Positions 37,218 to 51,085 of a stretch of DNA of 64,000 nt are shown one piece after another. The stretch spans positions 310,001 to 374,000 of the forward strand of contig JAKULF010000006.1 in the NCBI GenBank assembly GCA_022661535.1, read 5' to 3'. The notes under the pieces are model-generated. The model was not told the DNA's origin, did no database searches, and worked only from the letters and a program-made list of their open reading frames with translations. The first letter of the stretch is position 1; every line of letters starts with the position of its first letter. The position numbers and the translations under genes are program-made. The stretch comes from Eutypa lata. Its lineage: Eukaryota > Ascomycota > Sordariomycetes > Xylariales > Diatrypaceae.

Positions 37218-37503
37218 TGTATCATACACTGAAGTTATCGTGAATACTGTATACGGAAGTGATTTATAGGTTAGGGTGTATATTAATTATGTAAGGTTGA
37301 TTAAAGAAGGGAAGAAATCCTTTAAGATGCAGCTTAAAGAGTTACATCTCTTATATCCCATACAAAAGCAATATAACGAAGAAGATCGTTTATTTATAAT
37401 TTATATAATAAAGAATAAAACGATAATATTTTATCTTTAAGTAAATATAATAAATAAAGGTTAAAATAAAGTGGTTTTATTATTTCTTATTAAGTTTAAT
37501 ATA
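37218..37503. repeat. Left LTR of element 1 (partly RIP-spared)
   Basis: Aligns co-linearly with 43209-43492. Differences are nearly all C/T or G/A, with this copy holding the unmutated base. The first about 200 bp keep many G and C (for example TATACGGAAGTGATTTATAG), while the last 100 bp are as AT-rich as the block interior. Confidence 0.8.
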
Positions 37504-40500
37504 TTTCTTTAAATCGAAAAAAATTTAAAAAATAAAATTATTACGAAGTAATTTAATATTTTAAAAAGAAAATTATATAATATTATAAATATAAATATAA
37601 AAAAATTAAAGTTTAATAAAAGTTTTAATAAAAAGTTTTAAATTAATATTAACTTTATATAACGTATAAAATTAATATTAATTTATTAATTTTAAAAAAA
37701 TTTAAACTTTTATTTTTAATTTTTAAAGTTAATATTTTAATTATTAAATTATAAAACTTTTAATTATTAAATATTAATTTTATTATTATTATTTATATAA
37801 TATATATAAGTTTAATAATTAATAAAAAAATAAAAAAAAACGCGTTTTTTTTAAAAGTTTTTTTTAAAAAAAAACGTAAAGTATTTTTAACGAAATTTAA
37901 ACTTACGTTTTTAACTTTAAAAGTTAATGTTTTATTATTAAATTATAAAAATTTATTAAAAAGTTTTAATTTTATTATAATTAAAAAAATTATATTAAAT
38001 AATTAAATAATTTCATTTAAAAAAATAAAAAATGTATTTTATAAAAGTTATTTAAAATTATCGTTATATAATAAATTCGAAATATTAATAAAGTTTAATA
38101 TTTTTATAAAGTTTCGATATTTTTAAATATTAAATAACTTTATTAAATCGTTTATAATTATTTTTATAATAAATATTTACTTTAACTTTAACTTTTTAAT
38201 AACGTAAACTTTTCGAAGTTAATAATAATATATATTAACGTATTTAAGCTTTATTATAAAACGTATAATATTTTTAATAATTAATTTAATAATTTATTTA
38301 TTATTAACTTTAATAATTAATTTTTTATTTAAAGTTACTTTTATTTTTTTTAATAAATAAATTAAAAATAAAGCTTTTTTAATTATTTAAAATAAAGTTA
38401 ATAATTTAATTTTAATATTTAAAATAATTATTATATTTTATTTATTAATTATTTATATAATTAATTTTTTAAATATTTTTAAAATATATTTTTAAAAGCT
38501 TTATTAATTAAAGTTATTAATAAAAAAAGCGTTATTTAAAACGTATAAAAAATAAAATAAAATGTTTTTATTAAATCTTTTATATTAAAAAAATAAATTA
38601 TATATATTATATTTATATAATATAACTTTATTTTTAATAAAATAATATTTAAAGTTAAAATTTTAATAATATAAAGTTAAATATAAAATTATTTTAAAAA
38701 TATTAAGTTTAATTAAAATCGTTTTATATAAAAGATTATTATTTTTTTAAAAATATAACTTTTTTAAAATTATTAATATTTTATTTTTATAAAGTAATAA
38801 AAATTTTTATTAAAAAACCTTATAATTTTTTAAACTTTAATTAAATTTAAAACGATTATATATTTTTTTTAATAAGTAATTTATAATAATTATAATTTAT
38901 ATTTAACGTAATTATATAAAATTTTAATATTTAAAAATTATTATAAATTATTAAAGTTTTTAAATATAAAACGATTTATTAATTTTTTAATAAAATTAAA
39001 AGCTTAATTTATATTTTTCGTTTTATATAATAAATAAATATTATTAATATAAAAAAAAAATAATAAATTATTTATTTAAAAATATATAAAAGTTTTCGAA
39101 AATAATTTATAAATTTAACTTTATTATATTAATAAATAAATTTTAATATTATAAAAAAAATAACTTTTTTAAATTATATAAAGCGTTAATTAATTATAAA
39201 TAAAATTTAAATTATACGTATTTTTAAAAAAAATTAATATATATAACTTTATTAAATTTTAAATAAAAAAAATATTTATTATATTAAATTATTTCGTTTT
39301 TAAATTATAATAAATTTTTATTATTATAAAAACTTTAAAAAATCTTTTTATTAATATAAATACGTAAATATTTAAATCGTTTCGAGCTTATAAATTATTA
39401 TAAATAATAAGTTTAATTTTAAATTTTTAAAAATATTTAAATTCGTTAAATTTATAAGTAAATATTTATATTATAAATAATATTTTTATATTATTTATAA
39501 CTTTAAATACATTTTATATAAAAGTTATTATAATTAAGCTTTTTTTATAACGTATATAATTTTATTTTTTATTTATAATAACTTTTTAATATTTAATATA
39601 TTAATAAAATTAAACTTTAATTTAATTTTTTAATTTTTAAAAAAAAATTACGTATTAATTTTATAAAAGTAATAATTATTATAAAAATAACGTTAAAAAA
39701 TATAAAATATATAAGTGTTTTTAAACGTATAACGAATATATTAATATAAATAATTATATTTTTTTTAAAATAAATAAATTAAAAAAAATAAATTAAATTA
39801 TAAGTAATACGTTTTAAAAAATATAAATCGTATAATTTAAAAATAACTTTTTTTTTATTTTTTTTTAAATTAAAAAATTTAAAATTATAATTAAATTTAA
39901 AAAATTAACTTTATAATACTTTTATTTTAATTTTTAAAAAAAATAATATATTTTAAATTTTATTAAATAATAATATATATATTTATTAATAATTACTTTA
40001 ATTAAATTAAAAAATAACTTTTAAAGTTAAAATTTTAATTTAAAATAAATCTTTTATATTTTTTTTTTAACTTTTAACTTTTATTATTTTATAAAAAAAA
40101 ACTTTCGAATTATTATTTTTTAAGTTTTATATATAATTATATTTCATTATTAATAAAAAAATATTATATTAATTATTTTTAATTTTTAAATTATATTTAT
40201 TAATATTATTAAAAGTTTTTTTTAAAACGTTTTAAATCTTTATTAAAATTATTACGATAATATTTATAATAATTTTTTCGTTTTTTACTTTTTTAATAAA
40301 ATATAAATAAAGTAATTTAATATATAATAACTTTCGAATTATATTAAAAAAATTAATTTTTAAAAAAAAAAAACATATTATCGATTTTTTTATTACGTTT
40401 TATAATTTTAAAAACGAAAAGTTTTAAAGCTTTTAATATATATTAACTTAATTTATTAAAAATAACGTTTTTAACAATAATAACTTTTTATTATATAAAT

Positions 40501-43208
40501 ATTTAAACTTTAAATATATTATTTATAATGTATTTTATTAAATAATTAATATATATATAAAGATTTATTTTAATTTATTAATTTTTTTTATTATATATAT
40601 TAATAATAAAAGAATAAACTTTTAATTTATATATTTTAAAATATTTTATAAAAAAAAAAATTAATTTTAAAAATAAAAATATTATTACGTTTAATTATTT
40701 ATATTTATAAAACTTATATTAATAATTTATAATTAAAATGTTTTATAAAAATATAATTATAAATATACGTAATTATTTTAATAACTTTAAGTTATAACTT
40801 TATAAAAAATTAATTATTTATAATTATATAACGTATTTTCGTAATTATAATTCGCTTAATGCGTTTTTAAACGTTTATAAATTTTATTATATAAAAAAAT
40901 ATTTATTTATAAATTATTTTTAAATTTAAAAGTTAACGTTATAAAGCTTTTTTAAATAAAGTTTTATCGTTTAATATAATAACTTTAACTTTAATATTTA
41001 ATTATAATTTAATAAATTTTATAACGTTAAATAAAATAATAAAAGCGTATTTTTTTTAATTAAAAATATATAAAAGTTTAACTTTTATAATTAAATATAT
41101 AATAATAAAAGTATATTTACGTTTATTATAAACTTTATTAAATTTAAAAATATTAATATATATTTTTATAAAAGAAATTTTTTCGTAAATTATAAATCTT
41201 TAAAAAAATTTTTAAATGTTTTTTATTAATAAATAAACTTTATATTTTATAACGATAAATATTATAATTTTTTTATTAATAAAACGTTTTATAATTTATT
41301 TAAATATACGCTTTTTTATATAAATAAAGCGTTCGTATTGTTATTATATAATAACTTTAAATATTTTTAAAAATAATTTATTATTATTATTATAAAGTTT
41401 AACTTTAATTTATATTATAATAAAAACGAAGTTTTTAAATATAAATAATTTTATATATTCTTTAAGTTCGTTAAAGTTTATAACGCTTTTATTATTATTA
41501 AAGTTTAAATCTTTTTTATTTTAAATAATTATAACGTATATTATAAAAATAAAATTATTATTTTTATTTTTAAAAATTAAAAAAACGTAATATAATATAA
41601 ATTATTTATTAATTATTTTAATATAAGCGAATTTTTTTCGTAAAATCTTTTTATATAAAAAGTTAATTTTATAATTTTAATATAATTTAACTTTTTCGAA
41701 TAATTTATTTAAAATTAAATTTATATATATAATTAATATATATATATAATTTTTAAAATAAAAAAGTTATTTTTTTTTATTTTTAATAATAATTTTAATT
41801 TACTTTATATTTATTTTTAATATAAAAAGTAAAGTTTTATTAAAAATAAGTTTTTCGATATTATATAACTTTAACTTTATAAAGTTAACTTTTTAATTTT
41901 TTATATAATAATTTAACTTTATATTATAAAAAATAAATTTTTTTAAAAAATATTAAATAATTAATATATAAATAATAACTTTAATTTTTATTAATATTAT
42001 TATATATATAATTAAAGTTAAGTTAAATAAAAAGTTAAACTTTTTATATATTATTTTAATATAACTTTTTAATTTATTATTTACTTTATTAATTTTATTT
42101 ATTATAATTTATTTAATTTTAAAATTAAATTTAAAACTTTTTAAATAAATAATTTTATAAATATAATAATAATTATTATATTAATGTTTTTTATTATATA
42201 AGCATTTAATTAATAATTTAAAAAGTTTTAATAAAAACGTTTTATTTAAAATTTAATTATTAAAAGTTACGTTTATAATAAACGTATTTTAAAATATTTA
42301 ATTAATTTTAATACTTTAAATAAAACGAAAATAAAAGTAATTTTTAAAGCGTTTAACGAATTTCGAAATTTTATCGATTTTAATAATATTTTTATTATTA
42401 AATATAATTTATTTAATAATAACTTTTTATATAACGTTAAAGTTTAAAAAAAAGATATTTATAATAATAAAAAAATTTAAATAATTAACGTATTTTTTTA
42501 TTTTAAAGATTTTAAGTTTAATTATTTTAATATAAATTCGTTAATATTTATTTAATTAAATATTAACTTTAAAGTTTTTAATTATTTAAAAAGCTTTTTA
42601 ATAAATAATATTAATTTTATAACGATAAATATTATTATTAAATTTAAATTTAACTTTTAAAATAATTATTTTTCGTTTAAATATAATGCTTTTTAAAAAA
42701 ATTTAATAATAATTAAAGTAAATAAATTAATTAAAATATATAATGATATTTTTAATTAATAATTATTAAGCGTTTTATTTATTTTTAATTTAATTATAAA
42801 TCTTTATAAGTTTTAAAAATTTCTTATATTTTTTATTTAAAAGTTTTATTTTAAATTTAACGAAATTATTTTTTAAATTAAAGTTAATATTTCGTTAAAT
42901 AAAGTCGATTTTAAATTTAACGTAATATTTAAAAAAGTTATATTTATAAATATTATTAATTTTAAAAAAAAAACATATAATAAAATAATTTTTTTTTATA
43001 ATATTTAAGTTAATTATAACTTTAAATATATAATAATAAAATAATTTAAATTATTTTCGTTAAAAGCTTTTTATAAAAAAATAATAATAACGAAATTATA
43101 TTTATAATTTATAATAATAACATTAAATATTAAAAAGAAATAAAAAATAAAAAGTTAATTAAAATATTAAAATAAAAAATATAAATTAAATTTATAATTT
43201 TAAAATTT

Positions 43209-43492
43209 TATATTATATATTAAAGTTATTATAAATATTATATACGAAAATAATTTATAAGTTAAAATATATATTAATTATATAAAATTAATTAAAAAAA
43301 AAGAAATTTTTTAAAATATAATTTAAAAAATTACATTTTTTATATTTTATATAAAAGTAATATAATGAAAAAAACCGTTTATTTATAATTTATATAATAA
43401 AAAATAAAACGATAATATTTTATTTTTAAATAAATATAATAAATAAAAGTTAAAATAAAGTAATTTTATTACTTTTTATTAAGTTTAATATA
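43209..43492. repeat. Right LTR of element 1 (fully RIP-mutated)
   Basis: The RIP-converted twin of the left repeat. The shared segment ATTTATAATTTATATAATAA and the common end AAGTTTAATATA fix the alignment; sequence diverges completely after 43492. Confidence 0.8.
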
Positions 43493-44360
43493 AATTATTA
43501 CTTTTAAAAATAAAAATCTTTAAAAAAATTACGTTTAATTTAAAAATTAAATTATACGAATTTCTTATATAAAAGCTAAAACGATATTTTTTTTAATTAT
43601 TAAATTTTTTAAACTTTTTTTAAAAAAAAGTTATTATAATTAAATATAATAACGTAATCTTTTAAGTTTATAATTTTATTTAACTTTTTTACGCTTTAAA
43701 ACTTATTTTAATATATTATATTTTAATTAATAAAAATAAATTAAATTATACGAATATATTATTTAATGAAAAAAAAGTTATAATTAAATATAACGAAAAT
43801 ATTTAAAGTTTATTTTTTATATTAAAAATATTTTAAATTTTAAAATCTTTAAAATTTTATTATTTTTTATTATTTTTAATATTATTATAATAATATTTAT
43901 AAAAACTTAATTATTAAAATTTAATTAATTATATAAATATAAATATAAAAAAATAATTCGTTTTTAAATATATTATTATATAATTTTATAATTTAAAAAT
44001 ATTATTTTAATAATTATATAAATTATTTAATTTATAATTATAAATAAATAAAAATGTTAATTTAATAATTATTTAATTTTATAACTTTATAAATTTATAA
44101 ATATAATAATATTTATTTTTATTATTTATTTTAATATATTATATTATTTTTAAATTATTTTATATAACTTTAATATTATTACTTTAAATTAAAATTAAAT
44201 TAATAAATAACGTAATATAAAAAAATATTTTATTTTTAAAATAAATTCGTTTTATTTTATTAATATTTAATACTTTTATAATTTATATAATTTCTTTTAA
44301 ACGTTTTATAAAAAAAACGTATTATTTTTATTTAAAAAAATTTAAGTAAAAAGTATAATA
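43493..44360. other. AT-rich spacer between the two LTR elements
   Basis: 870 bp of the same RIP-type composition. It contains two related segments (about 43545-43660 and 43735-43800, sharing ATTAAATTATACGAAT and ATAATTAAATATAA), so an older repeat fragment may lie here. No gene or motif can be read. Confidence 0.5.
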
Positions 44361-44365
44361 TAATA
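44361..44365 (+). repeat. Left target site duplication (TAATA, RIP-converted)
   Basis: Equals the right-hand CGGTG after one C-to-T and three G-to-A changes. Confidence 0.6.
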
Positions 44366-44560
44366 TATTAAATAATTAACGTTATATTAAAAAATTAATA
44401 AATTATAAAATAATAATATAATAATTATAAACTTTTTAAAAAATAATAATTATATAAATAATAAATTATCTTTTTTAATTTAAAAAATAATTAATTTTAA
44501 ATTAATTTTTAATATATTTTATATTATTTTTTATATTTTAATTTATTTTAAAAATTAATA
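44366..44560 (+). repeat. 5' LTR of the Ty3/gypsy element
   Basis: 195 bp. Matches the 3' LTR except for RIP-type transitions and one 20-bp gap located between direct TTAATAA repeats, consistent with a deletion by slippage after insertion. Confidence 0.85.
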
Positions 44561-46954
44561 AATTAAAACTTTTTCGCTTTAATTAAATCGTAAAAAATAA
44601 AAAAATATAATAATTATTAATTATAATATTAATAAATTCTTTTAATAATTTTATATAAAAGTTTAATTTTTTATTTAAATCTTTTAAAACTTTAATTTTA
44701 TTAACGTTAATAAATCTTTTAAATTTTTTAATAAATTTAAAAAAAATCTTTAAAAGTTAAACGAAAAAATTAAACGCTTAATTTATAAACGTATTACGTT
44801 ATAAATTAACTTATTAAAAAAAACATTAAAAAGTTAAATTATAAATATAAATAATTATAAAATTAATTAATTATTTTAAATAATAACGAATATATAATAA
44901 ACTTTCGTTTAATATTTTTTAAACGAAAAATTATATTTTTTTTTCGTTATTTCTTTTATAATTCGTTTTAAAAAACTAAGCTTTTTAATTAATTTTATTA
45001 TTTTTAATATTTTTTTTACTTTTATTACGAAATATTTTAATAATAAATTTAATAAAAACTTTAATATTTTTAATAAAATTAATTAATTATTTTATTTATT
45101 ATTAAATTTTATTTATTAAAAAAATAATTACTTTAATTATAAATATTTCGTTACGTAATTAAATATTTAATTTAATATTTAAATATTTATTTAAAAGTAT
45201 TATTAAATTAATTATATAATTTTTTATTTTAAATATAACTTTTTCGTTTAACTTTAATAATAATTATAAAAAGCTTAATAATAAATAAATTATAAATAAA
45301 TAAACTTTTTTATTATTAAATTAAAAATTAAAAAACAACGAAATAAATTTTTATTAAACTTTTCGAAAATAAAAAATAATAATTTATTAAATTTAATAAA
45401 AAGCTTAATAATATTTATTAATAAATAAATAAATTCGTTTTTATATATTATTTAAAATATAAAAAAGTTTTTATTAATTATTTTTATATTAAAAGTATTA
45501 TTTTTTTTATAAGTTATTTTATTACGAAATTATATTTTTAATTTAATAATTTTATTTTTATTTTTATAAATAAAAATAATTTAAAAATAATTTATTAATT
45601 AACTTTTAAAATAAAAAACGTATTTTTTTTATAATAATAAAAGTTTTTATTACTTTTTAAATAAATTAATATTAAAATTTTATATCGTAAATTTTAATTA
45701 TTTTGTTTTTTTCGAATTAATTAATATTTTAATTTTTTTTAAGCATTTTAATATTTAATAAATTAATAAAATTAAACTTTTTAAAAAAAGTTTATTTTAA
45801 ATATAAATCGTTTAAATATTTTATATAAAATTACTTTAATAAAAATATAAATAAAAATTTATTTAAATTATTTAAAAAATATATTTATAAAAATTATAAA
45901 ACGAAAAAACATTTACTTTTTTAATATTTTAAAATAAAATACTTTTAATATAATAAAATAAATTATATAATTTAAATATATAATTTAAAGTTTTTTATTA
46001 AAATAAATATTTAATTTATAAAAAATATTTATAATTAAAATAATATTTTCTTTTATTATATATATTATAATATATAAATATAATAAAAAAACGCTTAAAA
46101 TTTTAAAAAAACTTAAATAAATTTAAAAGTAAATTATAATATTATATAAAAAAAAGTTATAAAAGAAAATAAATAATTATTTTTATTAAAATTTAATTTT
46201 ATTTTAATTAATTTTAATAACTTTTTTATTATTATATTTAATATTATTTATTTATAAATTAAAATTATAAACTTTTTTAATTTTTAAAAAAAACATCGTT
46301 TTATTATTATAAAAATAAAAAGTTTAAATTTAATATTTAAATTATTTTAATTTAAAAAAATAAATTTAATTATTAATTAAAAAACTTATAAATAAAAACA
46401 TCGTTTTAAATATATTAATATTAAATTAATCGATTTAATAAAAAAATTACGAAATAATTAAATTATAATAATTATTATTTTAATTAATTTAATTAATTTA
46501 AATAATTTAAAAAGAAATTATTAAAAAAAAAACTTATAAAATATATAAAAAAAATATAAATTTAATTATTTTAATATTTTTTTAAAAAAAAAGTTATAAA
46601 GTTAATATTATATTTAACTTACGAATATAAAATCAAATTATTTAATTAAAAGAAATTATTATAAAAACTTTTTTATTTTTTATTAAAAAAAAAGTTTAAA
46701 ATTTTTAAAAAATATTTCGAAATAATAAAAAAAAAAGTTAAATTTAATGTAATATTAACTTTATTAATGTTTTTATTTTATTTATTTTAAAAAAAAATAC
46801 TTTATAATTATATATAAATTATAAAAACTTAAATTAAATAATATAAAAAAATTAAACTTTATTATTTTTAATATAAAAAATCTTAAATCGTTTATTATTA
46901 ACTTTAATATATATAAAAATAAACTTAAAAAATAAATATTATAAAATATAAATT

Positions 46955-47125
46955 AAAAAAAATCGCTTTTTATACGAAATATAATTATTTTAAATATTTA
47001 ATAATATTATTTAATTTAATAAATACATTAATTACGTTTTAATTTTATATTAATAAAATATTTAAAAAACTTATTAATATTATTTATATAATTTATTTTA
47101 ATAATATTTTAATATATAATAAAAA
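46955..47125 (+). pseudogene. Reverse transcriptase remnant of the Ty3/gypsy element
   Basis: In one plus frame the sequence reads KIAFYTKYNYFKYL, then LFNLINTLITF, then YIIYFNNILIYN, at the spacing of the gypsy RT blocks 'KTAF.T..G..E..VMPFGL.NAP.TF' and 'YLDDIL.YS'. Each departure is what G-to-A or C-to-T would give (Asp to Asn, Pro/Ala to Leu/Ile/Thr, Gly to Asn). The catalytic Asp pair is read as Asn-Asn. Only the motif core is clear; stops interrupt the frame. Confidence 0.85.
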
Positions 47126-48644
47126 CTTTATAAAATATAAATTATATATTTAAAAAATATTAAATAAATTACGTAAATAAAAGTTATATATAAATTTTAA
47201 TAAATATAAGTTTTATATTTTTTTTTTAAAATATATAATATTATTTAAAAAAATTAATATAAAGTTAAATTATATTAAAGTTATAATTAATTAAAAACTA
47301 CTTTAAAGCGTTTATAATATTTAAGTTTTTTTAAACTTTATTAATTTTTATCGAAAATTTATTAAAATTTATATAAAAATTATAATTTTATTAACGAATT
47401 TATTATACGAAAATATTAAAAAAACCTTTAATTTAACTTTTAAAAAACGTATTATTTTTAAAATTTTATAAAAAATGTTTTAAATAAATAAAATTTTTAA
47501 ATATTTTTTTTTATTTATATTAAAATAAATATATTAAATAAAATAATAAAAGTTATTATTTTTTAATTATATAAAAATTATTAATATTTAATAACGTTTT
47601 AATTTTATAAAATAACTTTTAAAAAAATAAAATACGTAATAAGTAATAATAAATTATTAATTATCGTTAATGTTTTTAAAATATAAAAACACTTTATTAA
47701 TTATTTTTAATATTTATTAAAAGTTATTATAAATTATTTTAATTTTAAATATTTAAAAATTAAATAACGATTTAATACGAAATAATTAAAATAATTAAAT
47801 AATTTTTTTATTTTTAATTTCGTTATTTATTTTTATTTAAATAAATAAAATTTAATTAACGATTTATTTCGAAAGTTAAATTTTATTTATAAAAATAAAA
47901 CCGAAAAAGTTTAAAAAAATAATAATATAAAGTTATTAAAATAAATATTATAAATAAAGATATTTTTATTTATATTAAAAGATATTAATTTAATTCGTTT
48001 AATTAAAAAAGTTAACGATATAATTTAAAAAAAAACATTCGAAAATATAAAGTTAATAATTAATATTAATTTTAAAAATATAAAAAAAATATTAATTAAA
48101 ATTATAAATTACGAATTATTTATTTTATAATCGTTAAACGAAAATAAAATAATCGAAATAATTTTAATATCGAATAATTAATTTATAATCGAAATTATAT
48201 TTAATTTATAAAAAAAAAACTTTTTTATATAAAACGAAAAATAAAAAGTTAAAAAGTTTTAAAAAAATAAAATTAATTTACTTTATTAATATTATAATAA
48301 TATAAATAACTTTTTTAAATATAAAATTATAATATACGTTTTTTATAATATTAACATTAAAAAAAAGTTAATTAAATAATATTATAATTACTTTATAATA
48401 AAATATTTTAAAATTATAAAAATATAAAAGTTATTAATTTAAAATTATATTTAAAAAACATAAAAGCGAAATATTATTATATATATTAAAATTTATTTAA
48501 AATATTAATATACGAAAGTTATATATTATTTATTTTACGAATAACTTATAATATTATTAATTTTAATTATTTTTTTTTAAAAAATTAATATAAACTTTAT
48601 AATTAACTTATTATATTTTATAAAACCTTACGAAATAAAAAATT

Positions 48645-48935
48645 ATAACGTTATTTTTATCGTTATAAATAAAATAACAAAATACGCTTATTATATAATA
48701 ATAACATTTTATTTTATAATTAACGATTTAATAAAAATTTTATTTTGTTATATTTTTAATTAATACGAAATATTTAAAGAAATAATATTTAATAAAAGCT
48801 TTTTATTTATTAATAATTTTTAAAAAACTTTATGTTATTTTTTTTTTATAAAATAACGATTTAATATTATTTTTTATTTTTAAATAAACGATTAAATAAA
48901 GTAAATAAATTAATTATTAAAGTATTATTTTAAAG
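48645..48935 (+). pseudogene. Integrase core remnant of the Ty3/gypsy element
   Basis: A plus frame reads VIFIVINKITKYAYYI (expected VDR.TKYAH), then EIFKEIIFNKSFLFINNF (expected GIP..IVSDR...F.S.FW), then IIFYF-IND-IK-IN (expected TAFHPQTDGQTER.N) with stops where Gln codons would be. The three blocks are at normal spacing for the D,D-35-E core and follow RT by about 1.5 kb, as in Ty3/gypsy elements. Confidence 0.85.
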
Positions 48936-51072
48936 TTTATTATAACTTTAAATAAATAAATTAAACATTATATTTTTTTTATATAATTTATTTATAATAA
49001 CATTTAACATTTAACGATATAAATAATATTTATTTAAACTTTTTTAAATGTTTTTTAAAAGTATTAAAAAATGTATTTTTTTTATTAAAATTAATAAAAT
49101 TATTTTTTTTAATTAAAGTTATTATAAAACGCATTAAATAAATTAAAAATAATAAAAATATAACGTAATTAAATTTATATAAAGTATAAAACGTATATAA
49201 AAAATATTATAATAAAGATTAATTATTTAAATAATTTAAAAAAGATTAATAAATTATAATATTATTAAAATATATTAATTAACGAAAACTTAATAAAAAG
49301 CTTTTTAATAAATATATTAAACCTTTTTAAATTACAAAAGTTATAACTTTTTATTTAATATATAAAATTTATTTTTTATTATTTTATAATAAAATTTATA
49401 ACGTTTTTTTTATATTATTAATAAAGTTATAATATAATAAAAAAAACTTTAAAAACGAACGAAAATTAAACTTTAATATAAAAGTAAAAAAGTTATAAAT
49501 AATAAAAAAAATCATTATATATAAAAATAAAAAACGAAATAAATAATTTTTTATAAAATAAAATAATTATTTTATAAAAAAAAAACATTTAAAAACTTCG
49601 AAAGTATTTTTTAAAAAGTTTAATAAAATTATATAAAAAATTATTAAATTATAAAAAATAAAAAATAAAACGAAAAATTTAAAATAAATTAATATATAAT
49701 TAATTAATTAATTTCGTAAAAAAAAGAATTTATTTAATTACGAAGTTTTATTAAAGCTTTAAAAAAAGTTATATTTTTATATTTTATTTATAAAACGTAA
49801 TTTATAATTTTATAATTTCGTTAATATTAATTAAACTTTTTAAAGATTTAATAATAATTTAAATATTTTTTTTAAAACTTTTATTAAAATTATTATTACG
49901 AAAAGCTTTTATAATAAATCGCTTTATAATTTTTTTAATTTCTTTATAAAAAGCTTTTTAAGTTTTTATTTAAATAATATTAATTTAAAATTAAAATAAA
50001 TTTAAAATTAAAAGTTTAAAAGTTTTTAAAAATAAAGTTATTAAATAATAATAAAAAAATAACTTTAATTAAATTTTATTTTATAATAAAAGAATTATAA
50101 TTAAATTATAAAAACGAATTAATAAAGATTTATTAAAAAAATAAAAATAATATATCGTTTATTTAAAAAAAAAGATTTTATTTTAAATTTTATAAATATT
50201 AATTTAAAACTTTTATATAAATGTTTTTCGTTATTTACGAATTAATATTTATATTTTAAAAATATATTAATTAATTTATAATAAAACGAATATTATAAGT
50301 TTTAATGTTTTTTTTAAAAAAAATTAAATAATTAAATATAAATTTCGTTAACGAAAATAAACGCATTAACGATTTAATATAACGAAGTAAAATTTTAAAA
50401 AAAAGTTAAAATCGTATTAATTAAAAGTTAATTATTAATTATTAACTTTAAATATAATTTTATTATTTTTATAAAACTTAAAATATTTATTTTACGATTT
50501 TAAAGCTTTATTAAAAACGTAATAATAACTTAAAGTACGTGTTATATTAACGATATAATATAAATAAAAAACGAATCGATTTTTATTAATAAAAAATTAA
50601 TTAAAAAGTTTTAAAAGAAAAGAATTATATTAATAAAATTTAAAAGTAAAATAAAATTATAAACGTAAAAAAAAAAACGTTATTCTTTTAAAAGCGTTTT
50701 AAAATAAAAATTATAAAGTAATTAATAAAAAATATTAAAATAAATATAATTATTATTTAAAAAATTAATAACGAAATTACTTTATAACTTTATAACGAAT
50801 TTTTTAATAAAAGCTTATTATAAATAAAGAATTTTATATATTAAAAGTTATATAATAATAAATTAAAAAAAAGATTTTAAAAATAAAACGAAAAGAATTT
50901 TAATTAAATTTTAAAAATAATGTAAAAATAATAATAAGATTTTTTATTATATAAATAAACTTTTTTTTAAACGATAAAGTTTTTTATTATAATAAAATAA
51001 TTAAAGCTTTAATATTATTATTATATTTAAGTTTTATAATATTTTTTATAAAGCTTTTATAAATAAAAGCTT

Positions 51073-51081
51073 AAAAAAAAG
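51073..51081 (+). other. Polypurine tract
   Basis: AAAAAAAAG, 4 nt before the 3' LTR, where plus-strand primer tracts of LTR retrotransposons sit. It supports plus orientation. Confidence 0.5.
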
Positions 51082-51085
51082 TTTT

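Larger units (their letters stand above)
37218..43492. mobile_element. RIP-destroyed LTR element 1 (class uncertain)
   Basis: Bounded by two direct copies of a 284-286 bp repeat (37218-37503 and 43209-43492), which gives a 6.3-kb element with long terminal repeats, a usual size for fungal LTR retrotransposons. The repeat starts TGTAT and ends ATATA (ATACA before mutation), i.e. TG...CA termini. Flanking 5-mers are GACCC (37213-37217) and AATTA (43493-43497); with C-to-T and G-to-A these agree at four of five positions. I could not read RT or integrase motifs inside it in either direction, so gypsy, copia or a non-coding LTR element all remain possible. The left boundary may lie up to 13 bp earlier, because AACTCTAAGACCC also matches the sequence before the second repeat under the same transition rule. 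Confidence 0.65.
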
